Part shown: positions 46,209-55,170 of the stretch, piece after piece
Layout: each line of letters begins with the position of its first letter
How positions within the stretch are numbered: position 1 is the first letter of the stretch
NCBI RefSeq assembly: GCF_016908295.1
Contig: NZ_JAFBDO010000002.1
Span: 372,001 to 436,000, forward strand
Direction of reading: 5' to 3'
DNA: 64,000 nt
Origin: Thalassobacillus pellis
GTDB taxonomy: Bacteria; Bacillota; Bacilli; Bacillales; Halobacillaceae
The notes under the pieces: model-generated
The model's database searches: none
What the model was told of the DNA's origin: nothing
What the model saw: only the letters and a program-made list of their open reading frames with translations
Translations under genes and position numbers: made by a program

Positions 46209-47075
46209 TCACTGATGCAGCATAGCGGAAAGCCGCTTGCAGGCATCCACTGAAAGCGGCACCAGCGGTAATCTTACTCCCCCTGTATCTATACCTTTTA
46301 ATTTTAAAGCTGCCTTTACTGGGGCAGGTGATGGGAAAAGGAACAATTCATTCATTAGCGGAACAAGTTGCCTATGAAGATTTGAAGCTGACTTTACTTC
46401 TCCCTGATCAAATTTATCAAGCATTTCCTGCATTTCCTTCCCAATGATGTGGGAAGCTACTGACACAATTCCATCCCCGCCTATCGCTCTGATTGGCAAG
46501 GTGAGACTGTCTTCCCCACTGTATACAGAGAAATCATCGGGAGAATCTTCAATTAACTTAGATATGGTATCCATATCCCCACTTGCATCTTTGATAGATA
46601 CAATATTGTCAATCTCAGCTAATGCAAGAACAGTTTCTTTGGTGAGAGAAACCACTGATCTTCCTGGGATATTATAAAGCATGACGGGCAGGTTAGTTGC
46701 TGCGGCAATTGTTTTGAAGTGTTCAAAAAGCCCTCGTTGATCAGGCTTATTATAATATGGGGTGACCAGCATGACGGCATCGACACCTGAGGCTTCCGCT
46801 TCTTTTGTCAGCTCTACAGAAGAGTTTGTGTCATTACATCCAGTCCCTGCGATAACCGGGATACGTTTATTAACTACTTTGACGGTATGTTCCCACAGCT
46901 CTCTCTTCTCATTTCGGGTCAAAGTAGGCGATTCTCCTGTCGTCCCAGTGATCACAAGTCCATCCGTGCCGTTTGCGATCAAATACTCAATCAACTTTGT
47001 TGTTTTTTCTAAATCCAGGCTGCCTCGACTGTCAAACGGAGTGACCATTGCTGTCAATACTCTGCCGAAATCCAT
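46209..47075 (-). CDS. dapA: 4-hydroxy-tetrahydrodipicolinate synthase
   Basis: A 288-residue aldolase-fold enzyme condensing aspartate semialdehyde with pyruvate. Active-site motifs are GTTGESPTL (about 43-51), the Tyr in LYNIPGRS, and the Schiff-base Lys in SIKDASGDMD. Its product is the branch point to lysine/peptidoglycan and, through SpoVFAB, to dipicolinic acid. It is third in the asd-dapG-dapA cluster, 32 bp after dapG. Confidence 0.97.
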   Translation of the reverse strand: MDFGRVLTAMVTPFDSRGSLDLEKTTKLIEYLIANGTDGLVITGTTGESPTLTRNEKRELWEHTVKVVNKRIPVIAGTGCNDTNSSVELTKEAEASGVDAVMLVTPYYNKPDQRGLFEHFKTIAAATNLPVMLYNIPGRSVVSLTKETVLALAEIDNIVSIKDASGDMDTISKLIEDSPDDFSVYSGEDSLTLPIRAIGGDGIVSVASHIIGKEMQEMLDKFDQGEVKSASNLHRQLVPLMNELFLFPSPAPVKAALKLKGIDTGGVRLPLVPLSVDACKRLSAMLHQ

Positions 47076-47107
47076 TTCTTTGGCCTTTCTCCTTTCCTAT
47101 CCGCTGA

Positions 47108-48325
47108 TTAAGCGATGTCGAGCTCAAAAATACCGTGTAATGCGTTGACAGCTTGCACCAGATCCTCCTGCGGAATCAAAACCCAAATGGTTGTATGCGA
47201 ATCCGCTGACTGAAGTATTTGGACGCCAGACTCTGTCAACGTGTGAACTATTTTTGCAGTAACACCAGGTACACCTGTCATACCTGCTCCCACTGTTGAG
47301 ACCTTGGCACAATTACGGGTGATTTCCGGCTCATATCCAAGCCCTTTTAATATTCCGACTGCCTGCTCAGTATACATGTCCTCAATAGTGTAAATGACGC
47401 CACTGGGAGATATATTGATGAAATCAACCGAGATTCCAGCCTCAGCCATTGATTTGAAAACTTCAGATTGTAATTGATAAGGTTCATCCCTGGCCATAAC
47501 ACGTATTTGGGTAATACCTGAAAGATGGGCGATACCAGTTACAAGACGGTCAGGAACGTCTTTACCTGTCTCTGTCCCTCTGGATGAAGTGACCAGCGTA
47601 CCTAGATCCGGAGAAGCGTTAGACCTTACTCTGATGGGAACATCTGCCTGCATGGCAATTTCAACAGCTCTCGGATGTATAACCTTAGCGCCCTGATAAG
47701 CGAGGTTACAAATATCAGTGTACGTAACCTTCTCTAATGCTCGGGCGCTTTCCACTATTCGTGGATCCGCTGTCATGATCCCCTCTACATCCGTGAAAAT
47801 ATCGACATACTCGGCTTGGAGGGAAGCTCCTAACGCCGCAGCGGTCGTATCACTCCCGCCTCTTCCAATGGTAGTGATTTCGTGATCTTCCGACCTTCCC
47901 TGAAAGCCGGAAACCACGACAACATCATGGTTTGCAAGTTCATCCAGGATGCGTGTAGTATCCATTCGGATGATTTTTGCTTTTGTAAAATCACCATTGG
48001 TAATGAAACCAGCCTGCCCTCCAGTGAGAGCAATGGCATGAATACCGGAACGTTTTAATTCATTGGAAAAAACAACCGAAGAAATCGTTTCCCCGCAGGA
48101 CATGAGTAAATCCCGTTCACGGGGTGATATGCTGGATGCAGGGAAATCCACAAGGCTTAGCAGTGTGTCTGTTGCGTATGGTTCTCCACTACGCCCCATG
48201 GCTGATACTGTCACGACTACTTTGTATCCCTGTTCCAATGCAGTTCGTACATGGCTGATTGCGTTCTTTCTACCTTCTTTATTCCGAACCGAAGTCCCCC
48301 CAAATTTTTGCACAAGTATTTTCAT
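47108..48325 (-). CDS. dapG: Aspartate kinase I (diaminopimelate-sensitive type)
   Basis: A 405-residue aspartokinase. The N-terminal kinase domain has KFGGTSV (about 6-12) and TTIGRGGSDTTA. Two C-terminal ACT domains (RVMARDEPYQLQSEVFKSMAEAG; STVGAGMTGVPGV) bind effectors. Length and neighbours match B. subtilis DapG, the isozyme serving diaminopimelate and dipicolinate. The start at 48325 (MKILVQ) follows GAGGTG. No lysine riboswitch was found upstream, as expected for this isozyme. Confidence 0.96.
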   Translation of the reverse strand: MKILVQKFGGTSVRNKEGRKNAISHVRTALEQGYKVVVTVSAMGRSGEPYATDTLLSLVDFPASSISPRERDLLMSCGETISSVVFSNELKRSGIHAIALTGGQAGFITNGDFTKAKIIRMDTTRILDELANHDVVVVSGFQGRSEDHEITTIGRGGSDTTAAALGASLQAEYVDIFTDVEGIMTADPRIVESARALEKVTYTDICNLAYQGAKVIHPRAVEIAMQADVPIRVRSNASPDLGTLVTSSRGTETGKDVPDRLVTGIAHLSGITQIRVMARDEPYQLQSEVFKSMAEAGISVDFINISPSGVIYTIEDMYTEQAVGILKGLGYEPEITRNCAKVSTVGAGMTGVPGVTAKIVHTLTESGVQILQSADSHTTIWVLIPQEDLVQAVNALHGIFELDIA

Positions 48326-48352
48326 GGTGTTACACCTCATCAAATTGGAAGT

Positions 48353-49399
48353 TTACAACCAATCGTTCGCGATAAGACGTTCGGCGATCTGTACTGAATT
48401 CCAAGCTGCTCCTTTTAATAGATTGTCAGATACTATCCATAAATGAAAACCGTTTTTCTGATCAAGATCTTTTCTCACTCTGCCTACAAAAACTTCTCTT
48501 TTCTCTGCGGCGCTCAGTGGAGTTGGATAAGATTGTGTGGCTGGATCATCTTCCAGAACCACCCCTTCTGCGTTCTTCAGGGCTTCCTGAATATCATTTA
48601 CACTGGCTCCATCCTTTTCGACTTCGATATAAACACTCTCCGCATGAGAAGTGAATATTGGCAGACGGACACAGGTTGCCGCCACTGGAAGGTCATTTGC
48701 ATGCATGATTTTTTTCGTCTCATTGATCATTTTCATTTCTTCATAGGTGTAGCCATTCTCTTCAAAGGTGTCAATTTGTGGTAGCGCGTTAAAGGCTATC
48801 GGAAAATGTTTCTTATCTCCTTTGACTGGTAATATCTCTGATTTCATTTCATTACCATTCAAAAAGTCCTGAGACTGTTCCCGAAGCTCTTCAACTGCTT
48901 CCGTACCTGATCCGGAAACAGCCTGGTAAGTGGAAACAATAACGCGTGAAATCCCAAAATGTTTCTTAATCGGCTCAAGAGCAGCTACCATTTGGATAGT
49001 GGAGCAGTTCGGATTAGCAATGATACCCTGGTGGTTTTCTAAATCTGACTCATTTACTTCCGGTACCACAAGTGGTACTTGATCATCCATCCGGTATGCG
49101 CTCGTGTTATCAATGACTACTGCTCCCCGTTTTACTGCTTCAGGAGCAAGCTTCTTTGAAACAGAACCACCAGCTGAGAACAAAGCAATGTCGACTCCTT
49201 CAAAACTTTCTGGAGTCGCTTCTTCTACTGTAAGTTCTTCTCCTTTAAAAGTAACCTTTTTACCAGCTGAACGACTGGAGGATAACAATTTTAACGTGTC
49301 AATAGGAAAGTCCCTATCTTCAAGAGTTTCGATCATTTTTTGGCCAACAGCACCTGTTGCCCCTACAACTGCTACATGGAATGTTTTAGTTTGACTCAT
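48353..49399 (-). CDS. asd: Aspartate-semialdehyde dehydrogenase
   Basis: A 348-residue NADP-dependent enzyme converting aspartyl phosphate to the semialdehyde. The [10 protein letters not shown] nucleotide-binding loop (about 14-23), the catalytic Cys in NPNCSTIQM and the conserved [10 protein letters not shown] region are visible. It is first of the asd-dapG-dapA set and lies 98 bp after spoVFB, so semialdehyde production is genetically linked to dipicolinate synthesis. Confidence 0.97.
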   Translation of the reverse strand: MSQTKTFHVAVVGATGAVGQKMIETLEDRDFPIDTLKLLSSSRSAGKKVTFKGEELTVEEATPESFEGVDIALFSAGGSVSKKLAPEAVKRGAVVIDNTSAYRMDDQVPLVVPEVNESDLENHQGIIANPNCSTIQMVAALEPIKKHFGISRVIVSTYQAVSGSGTEAVEELREQSQDFLNGNEMKSEILPVKGDKKHFPIAFNALPQIDTFEENGYTYEEMKMINETKKIMHANDLPVAATCVRLPIFTSHAESVYIEVEKDGASVNDIQEALKNAEGVVLEDDPATQSYPTPLSAAEKREVFVGRVRKDLDQKNGFHLWIVSDNLLKGAAWNSVQIAERLIANDWL

Positions 49400-49497
49400 A
49401 TCTAGATCCCCTTTCCTTATGATTGATTGAATATTTTAAATATAGAGTCACTAACATTGTATTTTATCATATTCATAAGGGAGTTGTTAGGGATAAC

Positions 49498-50097
49498 CTA
49501 TTCCTGTTCGAAATAGCGCTGGATGATTACGGGCTGTAATTGTCTGCCTTCCATGGCTGCAGACACCGTTTCGGGTAATAGATTCATTTCGGCGACCATC
49601 GAGTTTGGTTTCTTGAACGGATGATCCTGGCCATATGGGATGAAATAGATATTTTTCGTCGCCATCAATCGCATTAAATTAACTCCATTCAAACCAAGTG
49701 CATCATTCGTGGAGATTCCCAATACAACAGGACCACCGTTACGAAGTGTTGCTTTAGCTGCCATTAATACAGGAGAATCTGTCAAGGCATTAGCCATCTT
49801 ACTCATGGAATTACCTGTTAACGGAGCAATGACCATGCAATCTAATGGCCGCTTTGGTCCGAGTGGTTCTGCTTCTGGAATAGTTGTGATGGGTTTCTCT
49901 CCTGTCAGCTGCTTCAATTTTTCTAAATGGTCGGAAGCATCACCAAATCTGGTATCCACTTTCTGGACTGTATAAGACAGGATTGGTATTACTTTCGCTT
50001 TTTCATCAATCAGTTTTTGGATTTCTGGAAAAACAGCATCATAGGTGCAATGAGAGCCAGTCAGGCCAAAGCCAATCGTTTTACCGGCTAAGTTCAT
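49498..50097 (-). CDS. spoVFB: Dipicolinate synthase subunit B
   Basis: A 199-residue flavoprotein-like subunit (GFGLTGSHCTYDAV at the N-terminus; MVIAPLTGNSMSKMANALTDSPVLMAAKA in the middle). With SpoVFA it oxidises dihydrodipicolinate to dipicolinic acid in the mother cell. Its ATG overlaps the spoVFA stop by 4 bp. Expected to be under SigK with spoVFA. Confidence 0.96.
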   Translation of the reverse strand: MNLAGKTIGFGLTGSHCTYDAVFPEIQKLIDEKAKVIPILSYTVQKVDTRFGDASDHLEKLKQLTGEKPITTIPEAEPLGPKRPLDCMVIAPLTGNSMSKMANALTDSPVLMAAKATLRNGGPVVLGISTNDALGLNGVNLMRLMATKNIYFIPYGQDHPFKKPNSMVAEMNLLPETVSAAMEGRQLQPVIIQRYFEQE

Positions 50098-50990
50098 GTT
50101 TGTTGTTCACCCTTTCTATGTTCCATTAGAATTTGGGAGATGACATTGGCAAGAATTTTCCCTGCCGATTTTGGTGCTACAATCCCTGGGAGACCTGGGG
50201 CCAGAATGGCTTTAATACCCCTTTTCTCTGCATACCTGAAATCTGTACCACCTGGCTTTGATGCAAGATCCAGAATAAACGTATGACCAGGCATCTTCTG
50301 GATAATAGAGGCAGTGACAATCGGAACTGGAATCGTGTTGATCAGAATATCGCATTCACCAGCCGCTTCTTTCAGGTCTTTCAAATAAAAAGGTGATAAC
50401 CCCATCTCAAGAGCTCTTGCAAAATGAGAAGACTTCCTTACTCCGACATGCACTTTAGCCCCAAGACCATGAAAGGCTCTGGCTACACTCATTCCCACAC
50501 GTCCAAGCCCCAGCACATGGACACGAGCGGAGTGAATAGTAAAATCAGTATTCTGGATTACCATCATAATTGTGCCTTCGACAGTTGGTACGGAATTATA
50601 AATAGCGACATCATCGCGGGAAAATAAAGGTATTAACGTGCGGTTCACCTTTTGGAATAATGAATTCAAGTAATCATTCGTTATCCCAGTGAAAAAAACA
50701 CAACCCTCTGGAGTGCGTGCCACCCAATCTTCATCCAGTATCATTTGCTGGTTAGAAAATATGCTGTCGATTTTCCCGCTTTCATCTGTCCCTGGTACAG
50801 GCAGGATAACAGCATCGAATTTTTCAACCAGATCTTCATCCATATCAAAATGGTTTGCCCCGGTAAATCCATAGTCCAATTGATCGAAGCCTGCTAAATG
50901 GAGCGTGGCATCCCATTCATTCAATTTTCGGACCATTTCGATTTGCCGTGCATCTCCTCCTAAAATTGCCACGTTCAACCCGGTCAGCAT
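50094..50990 (-). CDS. spoVFA: Dipicolinate synthase subunit A
   Basis: A 298-residue NAD(P)-binding subunit. NVAILGGDARQIEMV lies at the N-terminus, and a second Rossmann-type loop, VLGLGRVGMSVARAF, near the middle. It makes dipicolinic acid, the spore-core calcium chelator. The start at 50990 (MLTGLN) is chosen from length (B. subtilis 297) and a GGGGGTG site. The longer upstream ORF runs through the SigK promoter and a terminator and is rejected. Confidence 0.96.
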   Translation of the reverse strand: MLTGLNVAILGGDARQIEMVRKLNEWDATLHLAGFDQLDYGFTGANHFDMDEDLVEKFDAVILPVPGTDESGKIDSIFSNQQMILDEDWVARTPEGCVFFTGITNDYLNSLFQKVNRTLIPLFSRDDVAIYNSVPTVEGTIMMVIQNTDFTIHSARVHVLGLGRVGMSVARAFHGLGAKVHVGVRKSSHFARALEMGLSPFYLKDLKEAAGECDILINTIPVPIVTASIIQKMPGHTFILDLASKPGGTDFRYAEKRGIKAILAPGLPGIVAPKSAGKILANVISQILMEHRKGEQQT

Positions 50991-51032
50991 ACCGGACACC
51001 CCCTTCTTCACTTGCACTTTCCTTACTCCCTC

Positions 51033-51059
51033 TATCCTATGAAAGCTGATTTGGTTCGT
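51033..51059 (-). promoter_or_regulatory. SigK-type promoter of spoVFAB
   Basis: The -10 CATAGGATA (51033-51041) matches CATANNNTA perfectly. An AC (51058-51059) lies exactly 16 bp upstream. It is 43 bp before the spoVFA start and fits the known mother-cell expression of the operon. Confidence 0.75.
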
Positions 51060-51092
51060 TCCTGTATTACAACTCCCAAGCTGGTTAAAAGC

Positions 51093-51122
51093 AAAAAAAA
51101 AGTGCCCAATGGCACCTTTTTT
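51093..51122 (-). terminator. Intrinsic terminator upstream of spoVFA
   Basis: GTGCC/GGCAC stem with a CAAT loop and flanking A9/T6 arms, usable on the minus strand (T9). It insulates the SigK promoter from transcription arriving from ymxH or the IS remnant. Confidence 0.8.
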
Positions 51123-51149
51123 CAGCAAGCTTTTTTTCTTACCGCCAGG

Positions 51150-51235
51150 AGCGAAGGACCCTTCCCTTTCCGATGACGAGCGCCCAAGCTTCCTCGTTCT
51201 TCTGCAGGAGTGGAAGTGTAATCGCTCCTTGGAAT
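51150..51235. repeat. Family-B repeat remnant
   Basis: CTTTCCGATGACGAGCGCCC, AAGCTTCCTCG and CAGGAGTGG blocks in the same order as the copy at 46025. Divergent. Confidence 0.45.
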
Positions 51236-51250
51236 TTCTTATAAAACAGA

Positions 51251-51294
51251 GGTTGTCCTTAAGCTAGCTCACCCTAGCCAGATGGAGGACAACC
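51251..51294. terminator. Hairpin at the 3' end of the transposase remnant
   Basis: Perfect 9-bp arms GGTTGTCCT (51251-51259) and its complement (51286-51294), overlapping the transposase-like stop. A second hairpin with the same GGTTGTC outer sequence and a 13-bp stem is at 51414-51442. Confidence 0.5.
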
Positions 51295-51369
51295 TTTTTC
51301 ATGTTCTGGCAGGCAGCCGTCATCAGCGACTGTACAATTACCGCCTCTAAAGATTTTCTGTGTCTAGAA
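51264..51369 (-). pseudogene. C-terminal remnant of an IS1182-like transposase
   Basis: The minus strand reads RHRKSLEAVIVQS then LMTAACQNMKKVVLHLARVS and stop. This resembles the C-terminus of IS1182-family (DDE) transposases, which carry a similar TAACQNMKK segment (from memory of the family; no search run). Upstream sequence loses the match and no long frame is present, so only about 35 codons survive. Confidence 0.55.
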
Positions 51370-51413
51370 TAACAAACAAAGACACAGGAATTTGGAAAAA
51401 ACACCAAAAAAAT

Positions 51414-51442
51414 AAGGTTGTCGAGATTTTCTCGACAACCTT
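51414..51442. terminator. Strong GGTTGTC hairpin, probably IS derived
   Basis: AAGGTTGTCGAGA (51414-51426) pairs perfectly with 51430-51442 around a 3-nt loop. It shares its outer bases with the hairpin at 51251. Possibly an IS-end or terminator relic. Confidence 0.55.
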
Positions 51443-51469
51443 AAATAATAGGTATAGTATAGGACATCT

Positions 51470-51577
51470 CTAAGAGTCCAACACAGCTACAATCAAGTTT
51501 TTATAAGGATCCGATAAATACGCAGTTCTAAATCCAACTTTTTCCAATACATCTATCGCTTTATGGAAATTAGTTTT
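51470..51577 (-). pseudogene. Orphan coding-like reading frame just after ymxH
   Basis: In the +1 frame relative to ymxH, the minus strand reads NFHKAIDVLEKVGFRTAY then LSDPYKNLIVAVLDS and a stop, about 35 codons. It has protein-like composition but no start codon with a ribosome-binding site. It joins ymxH at an A8 run (minus strand), so loss of one A would extend ymxH by about 35 residues. Not recognised. It may be a gene remnant or a slippage-dependent extension. Confidence 0.35.
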
Positions 51578-51809
51578 TTTTCGGCTGGATAAGAATCATA
51601 TCCTCGCCAACCCTGATGATTTCCTGCCAGGTTATCCGATGGCCTTCTGCCCCTGATTTTACACCGAACCATTTATATTCAGGGATTACAAACGATTTTA
51701 TCTGCCCGGTTGTCACATCAATTTCCATGTCGGTCTGGCCGAGGACACCCAGCTTGGTACCACTTGAAACATCCACAATTTCCTTGCCGCTCAGGCTTTT
51801 GAATCTCAC
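51570..51809 (-). CDS. ymxH: YlmC/YmxH-family PRC-barrel sporulation protein
   Basis: A 79-residue PRC-barrel-like protein (RFKSLSGKEIVDVSSGTKLG, GQTDMEIDVTTGQIKSFVIP). A GTG start at 51809 is preferred since AAGGAGG lies 7 nt upstream. The ATG at the ORF end precedes that site. YmxH sits before spoVFA in B. subtilis too, and its role is unclear. Here it follows ylxY directly, without mlpA between them. An A8 run at its last codons precedes the orphan frame described separately. Confidence 0.88.
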   Translation of the reverse strand: MRFKSLSGKEIVDVSSGTKLGVLGQTDMEIDVTTGQIKSFVIPEYKWFGVKSGAEGHRITWQEIIRVGEDMILIQPKKN

Positions 51810-51829
51810 GGTGCAGCCTCCTTTTTTAA

Positions 51830-52753
51830 TTACCATGATTCACTGACTAACGCCTCAATTGTACCGATTCGGTAACCTTTTGCTTTAATACCCTTTATCA
51901 TGTTTTCAAGCGCCTGATCAGTTACACTGGTCGGATGCATCAGTATAGTAGCACCCGGGTGTACCTTTGAAACCACACGATTGACCATCACCTGCTTTGT
52001 TGGTTTCTTCCAGTCAATGGTATCCACTGTCCATAATACAGTTTCCATGCCTAATTCATCCGCCGTTGTAATAACTGCTTGATTATAGCTGCCCGAAGGA
52101 GGGGCAAACCATTTTGGTTTTTCATTGATCAATGCTGAAAGAATGCGATTTGTACGTTCAATTTGCTCTCGTATGGCTTCTTCCCCCATCCTGCTCATAT
52201 CAGGATGGTTATAGGCATGATTCCCAATAAGATGCCCTTCCTCGTTTATCATTTTGACTAAGTCAGGAAAATTCTCCCCGAATTGGCCATCCACAAAGAA
52301 GTTCGCTTTTACTTTCAATTCTTTCAAAGTTTTAAGCATAGACGGAATATACTCGTTGCCCCAGGAAACATTGATCAGCAGGGTCACCATGTTTTTCTCC
52401 GGATGCCCCCTATATATAGGAGCAGGGGGCAGATCATCCAAAGAAACAGACGGACTCAATTTGTCGTAAACAAGTAAATCCGGGTTAAACTTGCCGAGTT
52501 TTTTCATGTTTTTAAAGGATTTATCTACATTAACCTGTTTACCGTTTCTCCCGGGAGTTTTTTTCCATACTTTATCAATATAAGCAACCTCAGGAGGTTT
52601 ATTATATTTTTCACTTTTTGATTTTATCTCATTATATAAGGAATTCGTTTCTGTATTCACTGTAGGTATATCAGGTGTTTGTAAATCCCTCAATAAATAT
52701 AAAGTCACCAAAACAGCTGCTATAATGATAAATGATTTCTTATATCTGGACAT
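51830..52753 (-). CDS. ylxY: Polysaccharide deacetylase-like protein YlxY, probably altered active site
   Basis: A 307-residue protein with an N-terminal signal anchor (about 7-22) and a NodB-type domain in the C-terminal half. The first NodB motif, normally TFDDG, reads INVSWGNEY, so the catalytic Asp pair is missing. The second motif is kept as NHAYNHPD with both His residues, and FAPPSGSYN resembles motif 3. It may bind rather than deacetylate glycans. The start at 52753 follows an AAGGGGG site. Confidence 0.9.
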   Translation of the reverse strand: MSRYKKSFIIIAAVLVTLYLLRDLQTPDIPTVNTETNSLYNEIKSKSEKYNKPPEVAYIDKVWKKTPGRNGKQVNVDKSFKNMKKLGKFNPDLLVYDKLSPSVSLDDLPPAPIYRGHPEKNMVTLLINVSWGNEYIPSMLKTLKELKVKANFFVDGQFGENFPDLVKMINEEGHLIGNHAYNHPDMSRMGEEAIREQIERTNRILSALINEKPKWFAPPSGSYNQAVITTADELGMETVLWTVDTIDWKKPTKQVMVNRVVSKVHPGATILMHPTSVTDQALENMIKGIKAKGYRIGTIEALVSESW

Positions 52754-52819
52754 ACCTATTTCCCCCTTACCCCATTCTATGGGAAGAACGGACAAGGTAG
52801 AACAGGGAAAAAGACAAGA

Positions 52820-52939
52820 ACAAAAGCTACAGTGCCTTGTTCACCCCCGACCAGCTTAAGACGAGCCTCGCCGTGACGATCTTTGTCACAGAGAGGATTG
52901 ACTTAAGACCTCGAGGGGGTAGGCGCTGGAGCTGGATGA
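52820..52939. repeat. Interspersed palindromic repeat family A, full copy
   Basis: 120 bp with the same order of blocks as 42010-42128 (CACCCCCGACCAGCTTAAG on the left, TTAAGACCTCGAGGGGGTAG and GCGCTGGAGCTGGATGA on the right). It lies between pnp and ylxY. Confidence 0.85.
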
Positions 52940-52940
52940 A

Positions 52941-52987
52941 TCAAAAGCTACAGCGCCTTGTTCACCCCCGACCAGCTTAAGACGACA
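52941..52987. repeat. Interspersed palindromic repeat family A, truncated left half
   Basis: It repeats the first 45 bp of the preceding copy (CAAAAGCTACAGCGCCTTG, CACCCCCGACCAGCTTAAG), then stops just before the pnp terminator. It forms a tandem pair with the full copy. Confidence 0.85.
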
Positions 52988-53002
52988 AATATTCTTAGAC
53001 AA

Positions 53003-53033
53003 TAAAAAAAGAAACTGGCTGGCCAGCTTCTTC
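53003..53033 (-). terminator. Intrinsic terminator after pnp
   Basis: AAGAA-CTGGC pairs with GCCAG-TTCTT (one mismatch), followed on the minus strand by TTTTTTTATT. Confidence 0.8.
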
Positions 53034-53037
53034 CTTA

Positions 53038-55170
53038 TTACCTAACGTTTTCATTTTTCTTAGCTTCGTTTTCTTTTTTCTCTTCCAGAAGAACTGCTTT
53101 ACGGGAAAGATTGACACGACCCTGATTATCGATTTCTTTGACTTTCACCTTCAAAGTATCACCGATTTTCGCTACATCTTCCACTTTTCCGATCCGTTCT
53201 TCAGCCATTTCGGAAATGTGAACCAGACCATCTTTACCTTTGAATAATTCAACAAAAGCACCGAATTTCTCAATCCGCTTCACTTTACCTTCGTAAACTT
53301 CTCCAACTTCCACTTCACGGACGATATCTTCAATGATCTGCTTCGCTTTGGCATTCATTTCCGCATCGGTAGAAGAAATGAATACTTTGCCATCCTGTTC
53401 AATATCAATTTTCACGCCGGTATCTTCAATGATTTGATTGATCTGTTTTCCGCTTGGCCCGATGACATCACGGATTTTATCCGGCTTGATTTGCATAGTC
53501 AGAATTTTTGGTGCATACGGTGACAATTCACCACGTGTTTCCGGAATTGTCGCAAGCATGCTGTCAAGTATATGCATGCGGCCTTTTTTAGCCTGGGTCA
53601 ATGCTTCTTCCAGAATTTCACGGGAAAGTCCTTCAATTTTAATATCCATCTGAAGAGCAGTTACACCTTTTGAGGTACCTGCAACTTTGAAGTCCATATC
53701 TCCCAGGAAGTCTTCCATCCCTTGAATATCACTTAAAATGGTATAATCTTCGCCTGATTTCACAAGTCCCATTGCAATTCCTGCAACTGGCGCTTTAATT
53801 GGAACACCGGCATCCATCATAGCAAGCGTACTTGCACAAATACTTGCCTGGGATGTGGAACCATTGGATTCCAGCACTTCGGATACTAGCCTGATTGTAT
53901 AAGGAAAATCAGTTTCTGATGGAATAACTACTTCCAGTGCTCGTTCCCCTAAAGCACCATGACCGATCTCACGACGTCCAGGTCCGCGAATTGGACCAGT
54001 TTCCCCGACGGAAAAATGCGGGAAGTTATAGTGATGCATAAAACGCTTGGATTCCTCGAGATCAAGTCCATCAAGAATCTGTACATCACCTAAAGCCCCA
54101 AGTGTACATACGCTCAGCGCCTGAGTCTGTCCTCTTGTGAAAAGGCCGGATCCGTGTGTTCTTGGCAATACCCCTACCCGGGAAGATAATGGGCGGATTT
54201 CTTCTGGTGAACGGCCATCCGGTCGAATTTTTTCTTTGGTTATAAGTCTGCGTACTTCGGCTTTAACCATATCATCCAAAATAGCTTTGACTTCTTTAAT
54301 CGTGTCTTCGTCTGCTTCATTTTCCTCATATTTTTCTACGTATTGTTTCTTAGCAGTATCAATGGCTTCCTCGCGGGCTTTTTTCTCGTGCGTCTGGATC
54401 GCTGAGATCATTGTTTCCTTAGCTTCTGCCACTACTCGCTCTTTCAATTCGGCATTAAGGTCAAATAGAGTAACCTCCATTTTTTCTTTTCCTACTGCCT
54501 CTATAATTTCTTCCTGGAAGGAAACAAGCTTCTTGATTTCTTCATGACCAAACATGATAGCTTCTAACATGTCTTCCTCTGGTACTTCAAGAGCTCCTGC
54601 TTCGACCATATTAACCGCATCTTTGGTGCCGGCAACTGTCAAATTTATGTCGCTTTTGTTCTGTTGTTCTGTAGTCGGGTTAATGATGAATTCTCCATCG
54701 ATACGTCCAACTATCACTCCTGCGATAGGCCCTGCAAAAGGAATGTCTGAAATACCAAGCGCCAGGGATGATCCCAGCATCGCTGCCATTTCCGAAGAAC
54801 AATCCTGATCGACACTCATTACAGTACTGATGACCTGCACATCGTTTCGGAACCCGTCCGGGAACATTGGGCGGATTGGTCGGTCAATCAAACGGGAGGC
54901 AAGAACAGCTTTTTCACTTGGCCGTCCTTCTCGTTTGATAAAACCTCCAGGGATTTTACCTACGGCATATAAGCGCTCTTCATAGTTGACAGTCAGTGGA
55001 AAGAAAGGAAGATCTTTCGGCTCCTTGGAACCTGTCGCAGTGGATAATACAGATGTATCCCCATAGCGTACCATACAGGCACCATTGGCTTGTTTAGCCA
55101 GTTCTCCAAGTTCAATGGAGAATGTGCGGCCACCGACTTCGATTGAAAAAATTTGTTTTTCATCTGCCAT
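53038..55170 (-). CDS. pnp: Polyribonucleotide nucleotidyltransferase
   Basis: A 710-residue PNPase, a phosphorolytic 3'-to-5' exoribonuclease and degradosome-type partner. Two RNase PH-like domains ([18 protein letters not shown] near the start; [13 protein letters not shown] in the second) are followed by KH ([13 protein letters not shown]) and S1 ([20 protein letters not shown]) domains. The start at 55170 (MADEKQ) has AGGAG upstream. It lies after rpsO, the universal order. The 330-bp leader shows only small hairpins. Confidence 0.98.
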   Translation of the reverse strand: MADEKQIFSIEVGGRTFSIELGELAKQANGACMVRYGDTSVLSTATGSKEPKDLPFFPLTVNYEERLYAVGKIPGGFIKREGRPSEKAVLASRLIDRPIRPMFPDGFRNDVQVISTVMSVDQDCSSEMAAMLGSSLALGISDIPFAGPIAGVIVGRIDGEFIINPTTEQQNKSDINLTVAGTKDAVNMVEAGALEVPEEDMLEAIMFGHEEIKKLVSFQEEIIEAVGKEKMEVTLFDLNAELKERVVAEAKETMISAIQTHEKKAREEAIDTAKKQYVEKYEENEADEDTIKEVKAILDDMVKAEVRRLITKEKIRPDGRSPEEIRPLSSRVGVLPRTHGSGLFTRGQTQALSVCTLGALGDVQILDGLDLEESKRFMHHYNFPHFSVGETGPIRGPGRREIGHGALGERALEVVIPSETDFPYTIRLVSEVLESNGSTSQASICASTLAMMDAGVPIKAPVAGIAMGLVKSGEDYTILSDIQGMEDFLGDMDFKVAGTSKGVTALQMDIKIEGLSREILEEALTQAKKGRMHILDSMLATIPETRGELSPYAPKILTMQIKPDKIRDVIGPSGKQINQIIEDTGVKIDIEQDGKVFISSTDAEMNAKAKQIIEDIVREVEVGEVYEGKVKRIEKFGAFVELFKGKDGLVHISEMAEERIGKVEDVAKIGDTLKVKVKEIDNQGRVNLSRKAVLLEEKKENEAKKNENVR

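Noticed and set aside
48326-48352. Lysine riboswitch before dapG
   Set aside because: The asd-dapG gap is only about 27 bp, far too short for an L-box.
51580-51590. Programmed -1 frameshift at the A AAA AAC heptamer ending ymxH
   Set aside because: The -1 frame adds only about six codons before a stop. The protein-like continuation is in the +1 frame, so a classic -1 slippery site does not explain it.
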